The position numbers and the translations under genes were made by a program. From the NCBI GenBank assembly GCA_964410725.1, contig CAYPID010000029.1, forward strand, positions 1 through 28,967: a stretch of 28,967 bases of DNA, read 5' to 3'. Positions 7,032 through 14,274 of the stretch are shown here, piece after piece (the first letter of the stretch is position 1; each line of letters opens with the position of its first letter). The notes under the pieces are model-generated. The model worked only from the letters and a program-made list of their open reading frames with translations. It had not been told where the DNA came from and did not search any database. This DNA comes from CALAZP01 sp964410725 (lineage in GTDB: Bacteria; Bacteroidota; Bacteroidia; Chitinophagales; Saprospiraceae).

Positions 7032-7880
7032 TCACTCGATGGTCAACCAAAATGAACCCCCATGCCGTTCTATCTGCTGGTCGGGATCCAACGCCCCCCA
7101 AAACGCATCCATACTGGAATACAGCTCTTCATTTTGACTCACATAATAATTAGGCATCATGACCCGATACTTCTCTGGATTGGAGAGTAGGGCGATTGCC
7201 AAACCATATTGTTCGGAATACAACCGTTGGCACATGAAATCAGGATAGTCATAAGGCCAATACACATCGTGGATTTGAACCACTACACCTTTAGGGATTC
7301 GGGGCAACCATTCGAGGAAAAAAACCGTCGCGTCAGAGTTGGGTAGGATTCTATGGGAGTTATCGACAAATATCACATCCCCCGATTCTAGTCGTGGAAG
7401 TTGATCCAGGGAACAATTTTCCAAAGGAACCTTATATAGGGTGTCGGTTAAATTTTCGATTTCTACTCTGGGCTCCGGGTCAATGGCGATAATTTGCATG
7501 TCTAGCTGAGCTTGGGATTTCGCCCAATGGGCGACCCGAGTAGAATTACCAGAGCCGATTTCAATGTATTTTTTGGGTTGTAAGTCCACCAGTATAGTGT
7601 ACAACATTATAATATCCAATCCAGGTAGAAATCCATTGGCCCAATGAGGCAACTGGTTCTTGGAGGGGTTTAAAGAAAGGGATTGAAACTGGGACAGGTG
7701 GGGCTGCGCCTTATTCATCCAACTGATGTAGCTATCGCGGTGCTTTTCGATGATCTGTAAGAGGCCGGGATGAGGAGGAAGACCATGACCATATCTAGGT
7801 TGTAATTGCGTAGGGTAGTCAAAAATTAATTGCTGTAAAACCGACAAAAAATAATGATATGAGGCACGCAGGAACTTCAT
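7032..7880 (-). CDS. Class I SAM-dependent methyltransferase-like protein
   Basis: About 282 aa from the chosen ATG (MKFLRASYHYF). The central Rossmann-fold part resembles the Methyltransf_24 group: KKYIEIGSGNSTRVAHWA is the SAM-binding glycine loop, MQIIAIDPEP supplies the acidic residue after strand 2, and SGDVIFVDNSHR and VVVQIHDVYWPYDYPDF follow as later motifs. The substrate is unknown; relatives often modify sugars or small molecules. A longer reading from 7994 would add 38 hydrophobic residues but overlap the start of the divergent PepSY gene, so the internal ATG is preferred. A near-consensus element TATCTTTA (7928-7921 on the minus strand) lies upstream. No pathway neighbours hint at its role. 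Confidence 0.8.
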   Translation of the reverse strand: MKFLRASYHYFLSVLQQLIFDYPTQLQPRYGHGLPPHPGLLQIIEKHRDSYISWMNKAQPHLSQFQSLSLNPSKNQLPHWANGFLPGLDIIMLYTILVDLQPKKYIEIGSGNSTRVAHWAKSQAQLDMQIIAIDPEPRVEIENLTDTLYKVPLENCSLDQLPRLESGDVIFVDNSHRILPNSDATVFFLEWLPRIPKGVVVQIHDVYWPYDYPDFMCQRLYSEQYGLAIALLSNPEKYRVMMPNYYVSQNEELYSSMDAFWGALDPDQQIERHGGSFWLTIE

Positions 7881-7899
7881 TTTCGAAGGTTGATCTTGG

Positions 7900-7907
7900 T
7901 ATATTTG
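7900..7907 (+). promoter_or_regulatory. Promoter -7 element of the PepSY gene
   Basis: TATATTTG matches the Bacteroidota -7 consensus TAnnTTTG exactly, 34 bp before the ATG at 7942. No clear TTG is found at the expected distance upstream, so the promoter is only half supported. Confidence 0.5.
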
Positions 7908-7941
7908 TGAGAATATTGAGTAAAGATACCCAAATTTGAAT

Positions 7942-8517
7942 ATGAAGGACGACAAGAGAAAGCAACAGGCCAAAATATTGAGGTGGTTTCGCAAGATTCA
8001 CCGAATCACAGGAGCGTCCCTTTTTCTCTTATTTTTCGTGGTCTCTATAACGGGATTAATGCTAGGATGGAAGAAGGACAGCGGAGGGTATCTGATGGCT
8101 AAAGATATCAGAGGAACTACTAATGATTTAACCCAATGGATGTCACTAGAAGAATTGCATCAGAAGGCTTTAGTATCCCTTCGGGAAAAATTAGGCGAGG
8201 ATTATGATACGGCGTTAAACCGCATCGATGTGCGACATGAAAAGGGCCTGGTTAAGTTTGTTTTCGATAACCACTACACTGCTATTCATTTAGACGGAGC
8301 TACCGGAGCTTTATTACAAATTGAAAAACGCAGGGCAGATTTTATTGAAAACCTACATGATGGTTCCTATGTAGATAAGGTATTTGGTATTCCTGGTGAT
8401 CTCTTCAAACTCGTATATACCAGTGTGGTGGGAGGGGCGCTTTTGCTATTTACGATCACAGGTTTTTGGTTGTGGTATGGCCCAATTAGAATGCGAAAAA
8501 ATCAAACGCACCACTAA
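7942..8517 (+). CDS. PepSY-domain/PepSY-associated TM helix membrane protein
   Basis: 191-aa inner-membrane protein. The N-terminus WFRKIHRITGASLFLLFFVV continues into a first membrane helix (about 26-42), the typical opening of PepSY-associated TM proteins (often involved in iron-siderophore reduction or peptidase inhibition). A periplasmic part of about 110 residues (about 45-155) holds a PepSY-like repeat (LNRIDVRHEKGLVKFVF...AIHLDGATGALLQIEKRR). A second helix lies at about 155-178 (VVGGALLLFTITGFWLWYGP). It is shorter than the multi-pass relatives, with only two helices. The ATG at 7942 is preferred over a TTG two codons upstream. Transketolase follows after 41 bp and may be co-transcribed. 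Specific function is unknown. Confidence 0.82.
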   Translation: MKDDKRKQQAKILRWFRKIHRITGASLFLLFFVVSITGLMLGWKKDSGGYLMAKDIRGTTNDLTQWMSLEELHQKALVSLREKLGEDYDTALNRIDVRHEKGLVKFVFDNHYTAIHLDGATGALLQIEKRRADFIENLHDGSYVDKVFGIPGDLFKLVYTSVVGGALLLFTITGFWLWYGPIRMRKNQTHH

Positions 8518-8558
8518 TTTTATTACATTTACTTTTTTTAATTATTAAGCTTATTGTT

Positions 8559-10547
8559 TTGGATCAACAACTGATAAAATTACTGGCACAAACCGTAAGA
8601 GGTTTGTCTATAGATGGGGTAGAGGCAGCCAAGTCTGGCCACCCAGGATTGCCTTTAGGGATGGCAGATGTTGCGGCGGTTTTATGGAATAATCACTTAA
8701 GACACCATCCTGGTCAACCCGAATGGTTTAATCGAGATCGCTTTGTCCTGTCTGCTGGTCATGGCAGTATGTTGATCTATTCATTACTTCACCTTTTTGG
8801 ATATGATCTCCCTCTCGAGGAACTGAAAAATTTCAGACAATGGGAAAGTAAAACTCCCGGACATCCAGAATACAGAGAGACCCCAGGTGTGGAGATGACA
8901 ACAGGTCCTTTGGGGCAAGGCATCAGTACGGCAGTAGGTATGGCACTGGCAGAAAGTAGTTTGGCCGCACGTATTAATCTTCCTGGACAGGAGATAATTG
9001 ATCATTATACTTTTGTAATCGCCAGTGATGGGGATTTGCAAGAGGGGATTTCCCATGAAGCTTCTGCTTTTGCGGGGCATAATAAGCTAGGCAAACTCAT
9101 CGTACTATACGATGATAATGGGATTTCTATTGATGGGGAGACCCATCTTTCTTTCAGTGAAAATGTATTACAGCGTTATCAGGCTTATGGATGGCATACG
9201 CAACAAATAGATGGGCATGACCTAAAGTCGGTGGATGAGGCCATTAAGGTAGCTAAGGAAGTGAAAAATCAGCCGTCTATTATTGCATGTAAAACCATCA
9301 TTGGTTTTGGAAGTCCCAACAAACAAGGGACAGAGGATTGTCATGGATCGCCTTTAGGTCCTGAAGAAGCCAAATTGACTAAGGAAAACCTCGGGTTACC
9401 TACTGATATTACATTTTACATTCCAGATGAGTTGAAATCATTTGGACCAGCACAGCTGGAAAAAGGACGCGCTTTGGAAGCAGCTTGGAATGAAAAAGTT
9501 CAGGACCTCAAAAAGAATGCCCCTGAAAAATGGCAATATTTGGAGGCTTGTTTGCATAGCAATGCTGCTGTAGCATCCGTTAAGTATCCTGCATTTGAAC
9601 CGGGCAGTTCAGTGGCTACTCGTAATGCTTCAGGAAAAGTTTTGGATGGTATCGCACCTCAGATCCCCTCTTTAATTGGAGGTTCTGCAGATTTGACACC
9701 CTCCAATAAGACTTTCCCAAAAGGGGAGGAGGCTTATAGCAGTGAACAGCCACACGGGAGGTACATTCACTATGGAGTAAGGGAACATGGAATGGGTGCG
9801 ATTATGAATGGGATGGCTTTACATGGCGGGGTGATTCCCTATGCGGGAACATTCTTTGTGTTTACCGATTACATGCGTGCTTCTATGCGATTGGCGGCCT
9901 TGATGGGATTAAGAGTAGTGTATGTAATGACGCATGATTCCATTGGATTGGGTGAAGATGGACCAACGCACCAGCCTATTGAGCACTTGTCTTCGCTTCG
10001 GCCGATGCCTAATATGGTAGTCATGCGTCCTATGGATGGTTCTGAAACTGCAGAGAGCTGGAAAGTGGCGTTAAATCGCTTAACTGGACCTACTTGTTTG
10101 GTACTCACCAGACAAAATCTGCCAGAATACGATCGAGTGTCCCTCCAAATGGGATCTGCCAGCGAAACAGCCAAGGGTGGGTATGTATTATGCGAGGATG
10201 CTGGTTATGATCGAATTTTAATAGCCTCTGGGTCCGAGGTAGAAATTGCGGTAGAGGCGAAGAAAATACTCAACCAGCAAGGGCACAAAGTTCGGGTCGT
10301 AAGCATGCCTTCTACAGATTTGTTTGACGACCAACCCGAATCTTACCAAGAAAAAATACTTCCCAAAAGTTGTCGCAAACGAGTCGCGGTGGAAGCCGGT
10401 GCTAGTTTGTCGTGGCACAAATACGTCGGATTAGACGGGCAGATAGTGGGTATAGACCGTTTTGGGGCTTCTGCTCCTTATGAAAAATTATATGAAGTTT
10501 TGGGATTAACTCCGGCTCATGTAGCGGAAGTGGCGGCTCAACTATAA
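8559..10547 (+). CDS. tkt: Transketolase
   Basis: 662-aa full-length thiamine-diphosphate enzyme of the non-oxidative pentose phosphate pathway; it moves two-carbon ketol units between sugar phosphates. The N-terminal pyrophosphate domain shows SIDGVEAAKSGHPGLPLGMA (His28), SAGHGS (His68), TTGPLGQGIS and the thiamine motif IASDGDLQEGISHEASAFAG with DDNGISIDG. The pyrimidine domain has YGVREHGMGAIMNGMALHGG with the catalytic glutamate of REHGMG, and THDSIGLGEDGPTHQPIEHL. The C-terminal domain ends normally. The start is a TTG (MDQQLIKLLA): no ATG is in frame nearby, and the family N-terminus begins just here. The stop is 1 bp from the convergent cutC stop. Confidence 0.97.
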   Translation: MDQQLIKLLAQTVRGLSIDGVEAAKSGHPGLPLGMADVAAVLWNNHLRHHPGQPEWFNRDRFVLSAGHGSMLIYSLLHLFGYDLPLEELKNFRQWESKTPGHPEYRETPGVEMTTGPLGQGISTAVGMALAESSLAARINLPGQEIIDHYTFVIASDGDLQEGISHEASAFAGHNKLGKLIVLYDDNGISIDGETHLSFSENVLQRYQAYGWHTQQIDGHDLKSVDEAIKVAKEVKNQPSIIACKTIIGFGSPNKQGTEDCHGSPLGPEEAKLTKENLGLPTDITFYIPDELKSFGPAQLEKGRALEAAWNEKVQDLKKNAPEKWQYLEACLHSNAAVASVKYPAFEPGSSVATRNASGKVLDGIAPQIPSLIGGSADLTPSNKTFPKGEEAYSSEQPHGRYIHYGVREHGMGAIMNGMALHGGVIPYAGTFFVFTDYMRASMRLAALMGLRVVYVMTHDSIGLGEDGPTHQPIEHLSSLRPMPNMVVMRPMDGSETAESWKVALNRLTGPTCLVLTRQNLPEYDRVSLQMGSASETAKGGYVLCEDAGYDRILIASGSEVEIAVEAKKILNQQGHKVRVVSMPSTDLFDDQPESYQEKILPKSCRKRVAVEAGASLSWHKYVGLDGQIVGIDRFGASAPYEKLYEVLGLTPAHVAEVAAQL

Positions 10548-10548
10548 G

Positions 10549-11289
10549 TTAGGCCCCCACTTTTTCTACCAGGGCTCGAATTACTTCTTCATTGGTCTGG
10601 TTCCAGGTAAATTCAGCCTCTGGGTCTTCAGCTCCAAGGGGGGTATTGCCCTTGAATTCCATTAGGCTTTTAACAGGAGTGGCGCCTGATGTGTGGAATT
10701 CATAAATCCCTTCTATTGCTAAGAGGGGTGCGACGGATTCAGGCCGGACTCCTCCACCTACCATAAAGCTGATGGCTCCATTAGCAGCCTGGATGTATGA
10801 TTTAATATTTTCAGCACCTTGAGGAGCGGTGGGTTTTTGTCCAGATGTCAGAATCCTTTTTATGCCCAAATTTCGAAGTTGATTAATGGCTTCAAGGGGG
10901 TTTTTGCATAGGTCAAAAGCCCGGTGGAAGGTAAAGTCCATATCTTTGGCGTGGTCGAAGACCAACTGGGTCATTTCCAGGTCAATATTTCCGTCGCGGG
11001 TTAAGGCACCGAACACAATCCCATTCATACCTAGTTGTCGGCATATTTCCACATCTTTCAGAATGACTTCCAATTCTTCAGGCGTATAGAGGAAGTCCCC
11101 TTTTCTCGGTCGAATGAGCACATTAATTGGCAAGTTTGATTTTTCCTGGACCCCAATCAACTTCCCATAGGAAGGGGTTACCCCACCTTGGGGGAGGTTT
11201 TCGCACAGCTCAATTCTTTTGGCCCCTCCTTTTGCCGCAGCCAAAGCGGAGGCTATACTATCGGCAGCTACTTCTACTATTTTGTTCAT
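10549..11289 (-). CDS. cutC: CutC-family copper homeostasis protein
   Basis: 246-aa TIM-barrel protein of the CutC family, associated with copper tolerance though its chemistry is unproven. The N-terminal signature KRIELCENLPQGGVTPSYG (about 23-41), the strand VLIRPRKGDFLYTPEELE, and GIVFGALTRDGNID, FTFHRAFDLC, KRILTSGQKPTAPQG and FMVGGGVRPESV are all family features. Length is normal. It is convergent with tkt with only one base between the stop codons and no hairpin, so the transcripts probably overlap. It is divergent from the arginine leader region. Confidence 0.94.
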   Translation of the reverse strand: MNKIVEVAADSIASALAAAKGGAKRIELCENLPQGGVTPSYGKLIGVQEKSNLPINVLIRPRKGDFLYTPEELEVILKDVEICRQLGMNGIVFGALTRDGNIDLEMTQLVFDHAKDMDFTFHRAFDLCKNPLEAINQLRNLGIKRILTSGQKPTAPQGAENIKSYIQAANGAISFMVGGGVRPESVAPLLAIEGIYEFHTSGATPVKSLMEFKGNTPLGAEDPEAEFTWNQTNEEVIRALVEKVGA

Positions 11290-11314
11290 ATATTTTTTTG
11301 AAGGGGTGAAATTA

Positions 11315-11422
11315 ATGTATAAAATTCAAAAATTCCTTTATATTTGGCTGCACATGAATAGCACAACCATTCATATTAACGCTTCAACTCTATTGCGCAG
11401 TCCGCGCAGGCCACGCCCTTAG
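11315..11422 (+). CDS. Candidate arginine leader peptide upstream of the arg operon
   Basis: A short frame opens at ATG 11315 (35 aa) or, more likely, at ATG 11354 (22 aa, MNSTTIHINA...), and ends in RSPRRPRP followed by TAG at 11420-11422. Four of the last eight codons are arginine: CGC 11396, CGC 11405, AGG 11408 and CGC 11414. It sits in the only non-coding gap before a complete arginine biosynthesis operon, and its stop codon lies in the loop of a terminator-like hairpin. That combination is the signature of a leader peptide whose translation senses charged tRNA-Arg. There is no experimental or comparative support here. The start is uncertain because neither ATG has a clear ribosome-binding site. 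Confidence 0.68.
   Translation: MYKIQKFLYIWLHMNSTTIHINASTLLRSPRRPRP
11339..11346 (+). promoter_or_regulatory. Possible -7 element for the arginine leader transcript
   Basis: TATATTTG fits TAnnTTTG exactly. If used, transcription would begin at about 11351-11354, so the 22-codon leader at 11354 would be almost leaderless. No TTG is present 17-23 bp upstream, so the site may be chance or a weak promoter; an upstream start serving the longer leader is the alternative. Confidence 0.4.
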
Positions 11423-11434
11423 GGGCGATTTTTT
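11414..11434 (+). terminator. Terminator-like hairpin in the arg leader (attenuator candidate)
   Basis: CGCCC (11414-11418) pairs with GGGCG (11423-11427) around the loop TTAG, and six T residues follow at 11429-11434. The 5' arm is the last Arg and Pro codons of the leader peptide and the loop contains most of its stop codon. A stem this close to the Arg codons would be held open by a ribosome stalled at the codons at 11405-11416. A weak competing hairpin GGC-CAC-GCC (11409-11417) would use the same 5' arm. The stem is short but all G-C. Confidence 0.66.
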
Positions 11435-11452
11435 CCATATTGACCCGTATGA

Positions 11453-11468
11453 GCAGGAGGGTTCCTGC
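11453..11468 (+). other. Second hairpin in the arg leader region
   Basis: GCAGGA (11453-11458) pairs perfectly with TCCTGC (11463-11468) around GGGT. The CCTGC half could instead pair with GCAGG at 11406-11410 inside the Arg codons, so the two structures may be mutually exclusive. There is no T run. The remaining leader up to the GNAT start at 11528 also holds TTGAT-TTTTT-ATCAA (11505-11519). Confidence 0.45.
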
Positions 11469-11527
11469 CCGCTGTAAAAGCGAAATCAACCCTTAGATTG
11501 GTTTTTGATTTTTTATCAATTATTATC

Positions 11528-12115
11528 ATGGAAATAATCATTCAAACAGCTAACGAGCAACACGAGCATTTCGCAGTCGAAATCTGCGAGCTCATTGAGA
11601 ATTCTGCCAAAGAGCGCGGTACGGGTATAGCCAAGAGGGAGCCGGAATACATCAAAACCAAATTGAGAAACCAAAATGCAGTGATTGCTTTATTGGGAGA
11701 CCAACTTGTAGGTTTTTGCTATATAGAGGTGTGGAGTCATGGTAAGTATGTGGCCAATTCAGGACTAGTCATTGCACCTAAGTATCGCAAATTGGGATTG
11801 GCGAAGAAATTAAAGAAAGCTGCTTTTGATTTATCCCAAGAGAAATACCCCGATGCCAAGTTATTTGGAATCACCACCAGTCTTCCCGTGATGAAGATCA
11901 ATTCCTCATTGGGATACCAGCCGGTCACTTTTTCGGAACTTACTCAGGACGAGGCTTTTTGGGCGGGATGTAAAAGTTGTAAAAACTATGATATCCTGGA
12001 GCGAAACGAGAGGAGAATGTGTCTGTGCACAGCCATGTTGGCACCTTCCAAAAATGAAGCCACCATTCAACACGATTTAACTCATTTAATAGTAACAACA
12101 ACGGATGAAAAGTAA
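11528..12115 (+). CDS. GNAT acyltransferase at the head of the arg operon; candidate N-acyl(succinyl)glutamate synthase
   Basis: 195-aa GNAT-fold acyltransferase. The acyl-CoA pyrophosphate loop is seen in VIAPKYRKLGLAKKLKKAAF (81-100), preceded by strand 4 (KYVANSGL) and followed by FGITTSLPVMKINSSLGYQP. The C-terminus carries four cysteines, Cys148/Cys151 (GCKSCKNY) and Cys165/Cys167 (MCLCTAM), a possible zinc site not usual in GNAT enzymes. It is the first gene of the operon and overlaps argG by 11 bp, so it is probably translationally coupled. No argA or argJ is otherwise present in the cluster, so this is the natural candidate for making N-acylglutamate; succinyl rather than acetyl transfer is inferred from argF'. 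The ATG at 11528 is preferred over a TTG at 11498. Confidence 0.85.
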   Translation: MEIIIQTANEQHEHFAVEICELIENSAKERGTGIAKREPEYIKTKLRNQNAVIALLGDQLVGFCYIEVWSHGKYVANSGLVIAPKYRKLGLAKKLKKAAFDLSQEKYPDAKLFGITTSLPVMKINSSLGYQPVTFSELTQDEAFWAGCKSCKNYDILERNERRMCLCTAMLAPSKNEATIQHDLTHLIVTTTDEK

Positions 12116-13310
12116 AAAAGTAGTCGTAGCCTTTAGCGGTGGATTAGATACCTCTTATTGTGTCAAATATTTATCTGCAGAATTGGGATATGAGGTGCAT
12201 GCTTTTACGGTAAATACCGGTGGATTTGACCGCTCGGAATTGGCCGCTTTAGAAAAGCGCGCATTGGAGCTGGGGGCGACTTCCTTTCAATTTACCCATG
12301 CTGAAATTCCATTTTTTGATCAGTGTATCAAGTATTTGATTTTTGGAAATGTGCTCCGCAATCAAACGTATCCATTATCGGTAAGTGCAGAGCGGATGTT
12401 TCAAGCGTTGGAAGTGGTCAAATATGCCAATAGAATTCAAGCCGATGCCATTGCCCACGGATCTACAGGTGCGGGAAATGACCAGGTGAGGTTTGATATG
12501 GTATTCAATAATCAAGCTGGGGACAAAGAGATTATTACGCCTATTCGGGACATGCAATTGTCCAGACAAGCGGAGATAGACTATTTAAACAGCAAGGGGG
12601 TGGTGTACAGTTGGGAAAAGGCCAAGTACTCCATCAACAAAGGGATATGGGGGACCAGTGTAGGAGGACAAGAGACTTTGGGTTCTCGGGAAACCCTCCC
12701 AGAGGAGGCTTATCCCTCTGCTTGTACAGCTAAGACGCCTGTACAGACGAGTATTACTTTTGAAAAGGGTATTCCGGTAGCCATAGGGGATATCCATTTT
12801 GATCATCCTGTTGATGCCATCAAACATTTAGAGGAATTGGCAGGTCCATTTGCCATCGGTAGAGATGTTCATGTTGGGGATACCATCATCGGCATCAAAG
12901 GACGGGTAGGATTCGAAGCCGCAGCACCATTGATTATGCTAAAAGCCCACCATTTATTAGAAAAACACACCTTGACCAAATGGCAACAATATTGGAAAGA
13001 CCAATTGGCGAATTGGTATGGGATGTTGCTACACGAAGGACAATTCCTCGAGCCAGTTATGCGCAATATTGAACAGTTCATGAGCGATACCCAAAAATCA
13101 GTCACCGGAGAGGTGTTTATTCAATTACATCCCTATCGGTTCATTTTGGAAGGTATTCAATCTGATTTTGATTTGATGAACAGCGGTTTTGGAGATTATG
13201 GCGAAATGAACGAAGGTTGGACCGGAGCAGATGTAAGAGGTTTCACCAAAATGCTCGGTCTGCAAAGTACCATTTACCAATCGGTGCAAGAAAAAAATAA
13301 AAACTTATGA
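12105..13310 (+). CDS. argG: Argininosuccinate synthase
   Basis: 401-aa enzyme that joins citrulline and aspartate with ATP to give argininosuccinate, the penultimate step to arginine. The N-terminal PP-loop VVVAFSGGLDTSYCVKYL (about 6-23) binds ATP, and AIAHGSTGAGNDQVRFD (about 116-132) is the second family motif, with KYSINKGIWGTSVGGQETLG following. The length is in the family range. It overlaps the GNAT gene by 11 bp and argC by 4 bp (ATGA), typical of a tightly coupled operon. Confidence 0.97.
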   Translation: MKSKKVVVAFSGGLDTSYCVKYLSAELGYEVHAFTVNTGGFDRSELAALEKRALELGATSFQFTHAEIPFFDQCIKYLIFGNVLRNQTYPLSVSAERMFQALEVVKYANRIQADAIAHGSTGAGNDQVRFDMVFNNQAGDKEIITPIRDMQLSRQAEIDYLNSKGVVYSWEKAKYSINKGIWGTSVGGQETLGSRETLPEEAYPSACTAKTPVQTSITFEKGIPVAIGDIHFDHPVDAIKHLEELAGPFAIGRDVHVGDTIIGIKGRVGFEAAAPLIMLKAHHLLEKHTLTKWQQYWKDQLANWYGMLLHEGQFLEPVMRNIEQFMSDTQKSVTGEVFIQLHPYRFILEGIQSDFDLMNSGFGDYGEMNEGWTGADVRGFTKMLGLQSTIYQSVQEKNKNL

Positions 13311-14263
13311 TTCAGGCTGGTATCGTAGGAGGGGCAGGTTATACGGGTGGAGAATTGATTCGACTGCTGTTGAACCATCCACAGGTTGATTTAGCGTTTA
13401 TTCAGAGCAATAGTCAAGCAGGTAAAAAACTTTCTGAGGTCCATCGAGACCTCATAGGGGAATCGGATTTGGTCTTTACCCCTGAGGGGGATTGGACGGT
13501 TGATGTCCTATTTCTATGCAATGGACATGGACAAGCTAAACTGTTCATGGAAGCCAATCGCATTCCGGAGACCACCGTGGTAATTGATTTGAGTACAGAT
13601 TTCAGGTTACATCCGGACTGGGTTTATGGTTTGCCGGAATTGCATCATAGTACCATTCAATCCCACAACAGGATTGCCAATTGCGGGTGTTTTGCCACAG
13701 CAATTCAATTGGCTTTACTACCGTTAGCAGCTCATCAAGCACTTCCAGCAGATATCGTAATCAATGCCATTACAGGGTCCACCGGGGCAGGGCAGCAACC
13801 CGGACCTACCACTCATTTTAGTTGGAGGAACAATAACCTTTCGACGTATAAACCCTTTACGCACCAACATTTGGCAGAGATAACTGCTAATTTGAACATT
13901 TTGCAACCCCTTTCTCAGGAATTTATTCATTTCATTCCCTTGAGAGGAGATTTTCCCAGGGGGATTTTTGCTACCTGCCTGATGAATCTATCTGAGTCAG
14001 AAGAAATCTTGTACGATTGGTTTGAAGATTTTTACCAAAACGCACGGTTTACCGCAGTCACTCGAGAGAATCCCGATTTGAAACAAGTCACCAATACCAA
14101 TAAAGCTGTGGTGCATATCAAGAAATCGGGAGGCAAGGTAATGGTCATCAGTATGATTGATAATCTATTAAAGGGCGCCTCTGGCCAAGCCGTTCAGAAT
14201 ATGAATATTCGGTTTGGATTCCCCGAGGATGCTGGACTTAAACTAAAAGCAGTAGTATATTGA
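13307..14263 (+). CDS. argC: N-acyl-gamma-glutamyl-phosphate reductase
   Basis: 318-aa NADPH-dependent reductase that converts N-acylglutamyl phosphate to the semialdehyde, step 3 of the pathway. The nucleotide-binding loop is GIVGGAGYTGGELIRLLL (5-22). The catalytic cysteine is probably Cys128 in NCGCFAT (125-131), which replaces the common NPGCYPT. VINAITGSTGAGQQPGPTTHFS and the late stretch LLKGASGQAVQNMNI are also conserved. It is slightly shorter than the 340-350 aa of enterobacterial forms. ATGA overlap with argG; argD follows after 11 bp. Confidence 0.96.
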   Translation: MIQAGIVGGAGYTGGELIRLLLNHPQVDLAFIQSNSQAGKKLSEVHRDLIGESDLVFTPEGDWTVDVLFLCNGHGQAKLFMEANRIPETTVVIDLSTDFRLHPDWVYGLPELHHSTIQSHNRIANCGCFATAIQLALLPLAAHQALPADIVINAITGSTGAGQQPGPTTHFSWRNNNLSTYKPFTHQHLAEITANLNILQPLSQEFIHFIPLRGDFPRGIFATCLMNLSESEEILYDWFEDFYQNARFTAVTRENPDLKQVTNTNKAVVHIKKSGGKVMVISMIDNLLKGASGQAVQNMNIRFGFPEDAGLKLKAVVY

Positions 14264-14274
14264 AATAAGCCACT

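Noticed and set aside
7881..7994. 38-residue hydrophobic N-terminal extension of the methyltransferase
   Set aside because: It would overlap the start and the -7 element of the divergent PepSY gene; the internal ATG gives a normal methyltransferase.
11127..11309. Plus-strand frame opposite the start of cutC
   Set aside because: Antisense to the conserved CutC N-terminus; not a gene by any recognisable feature.
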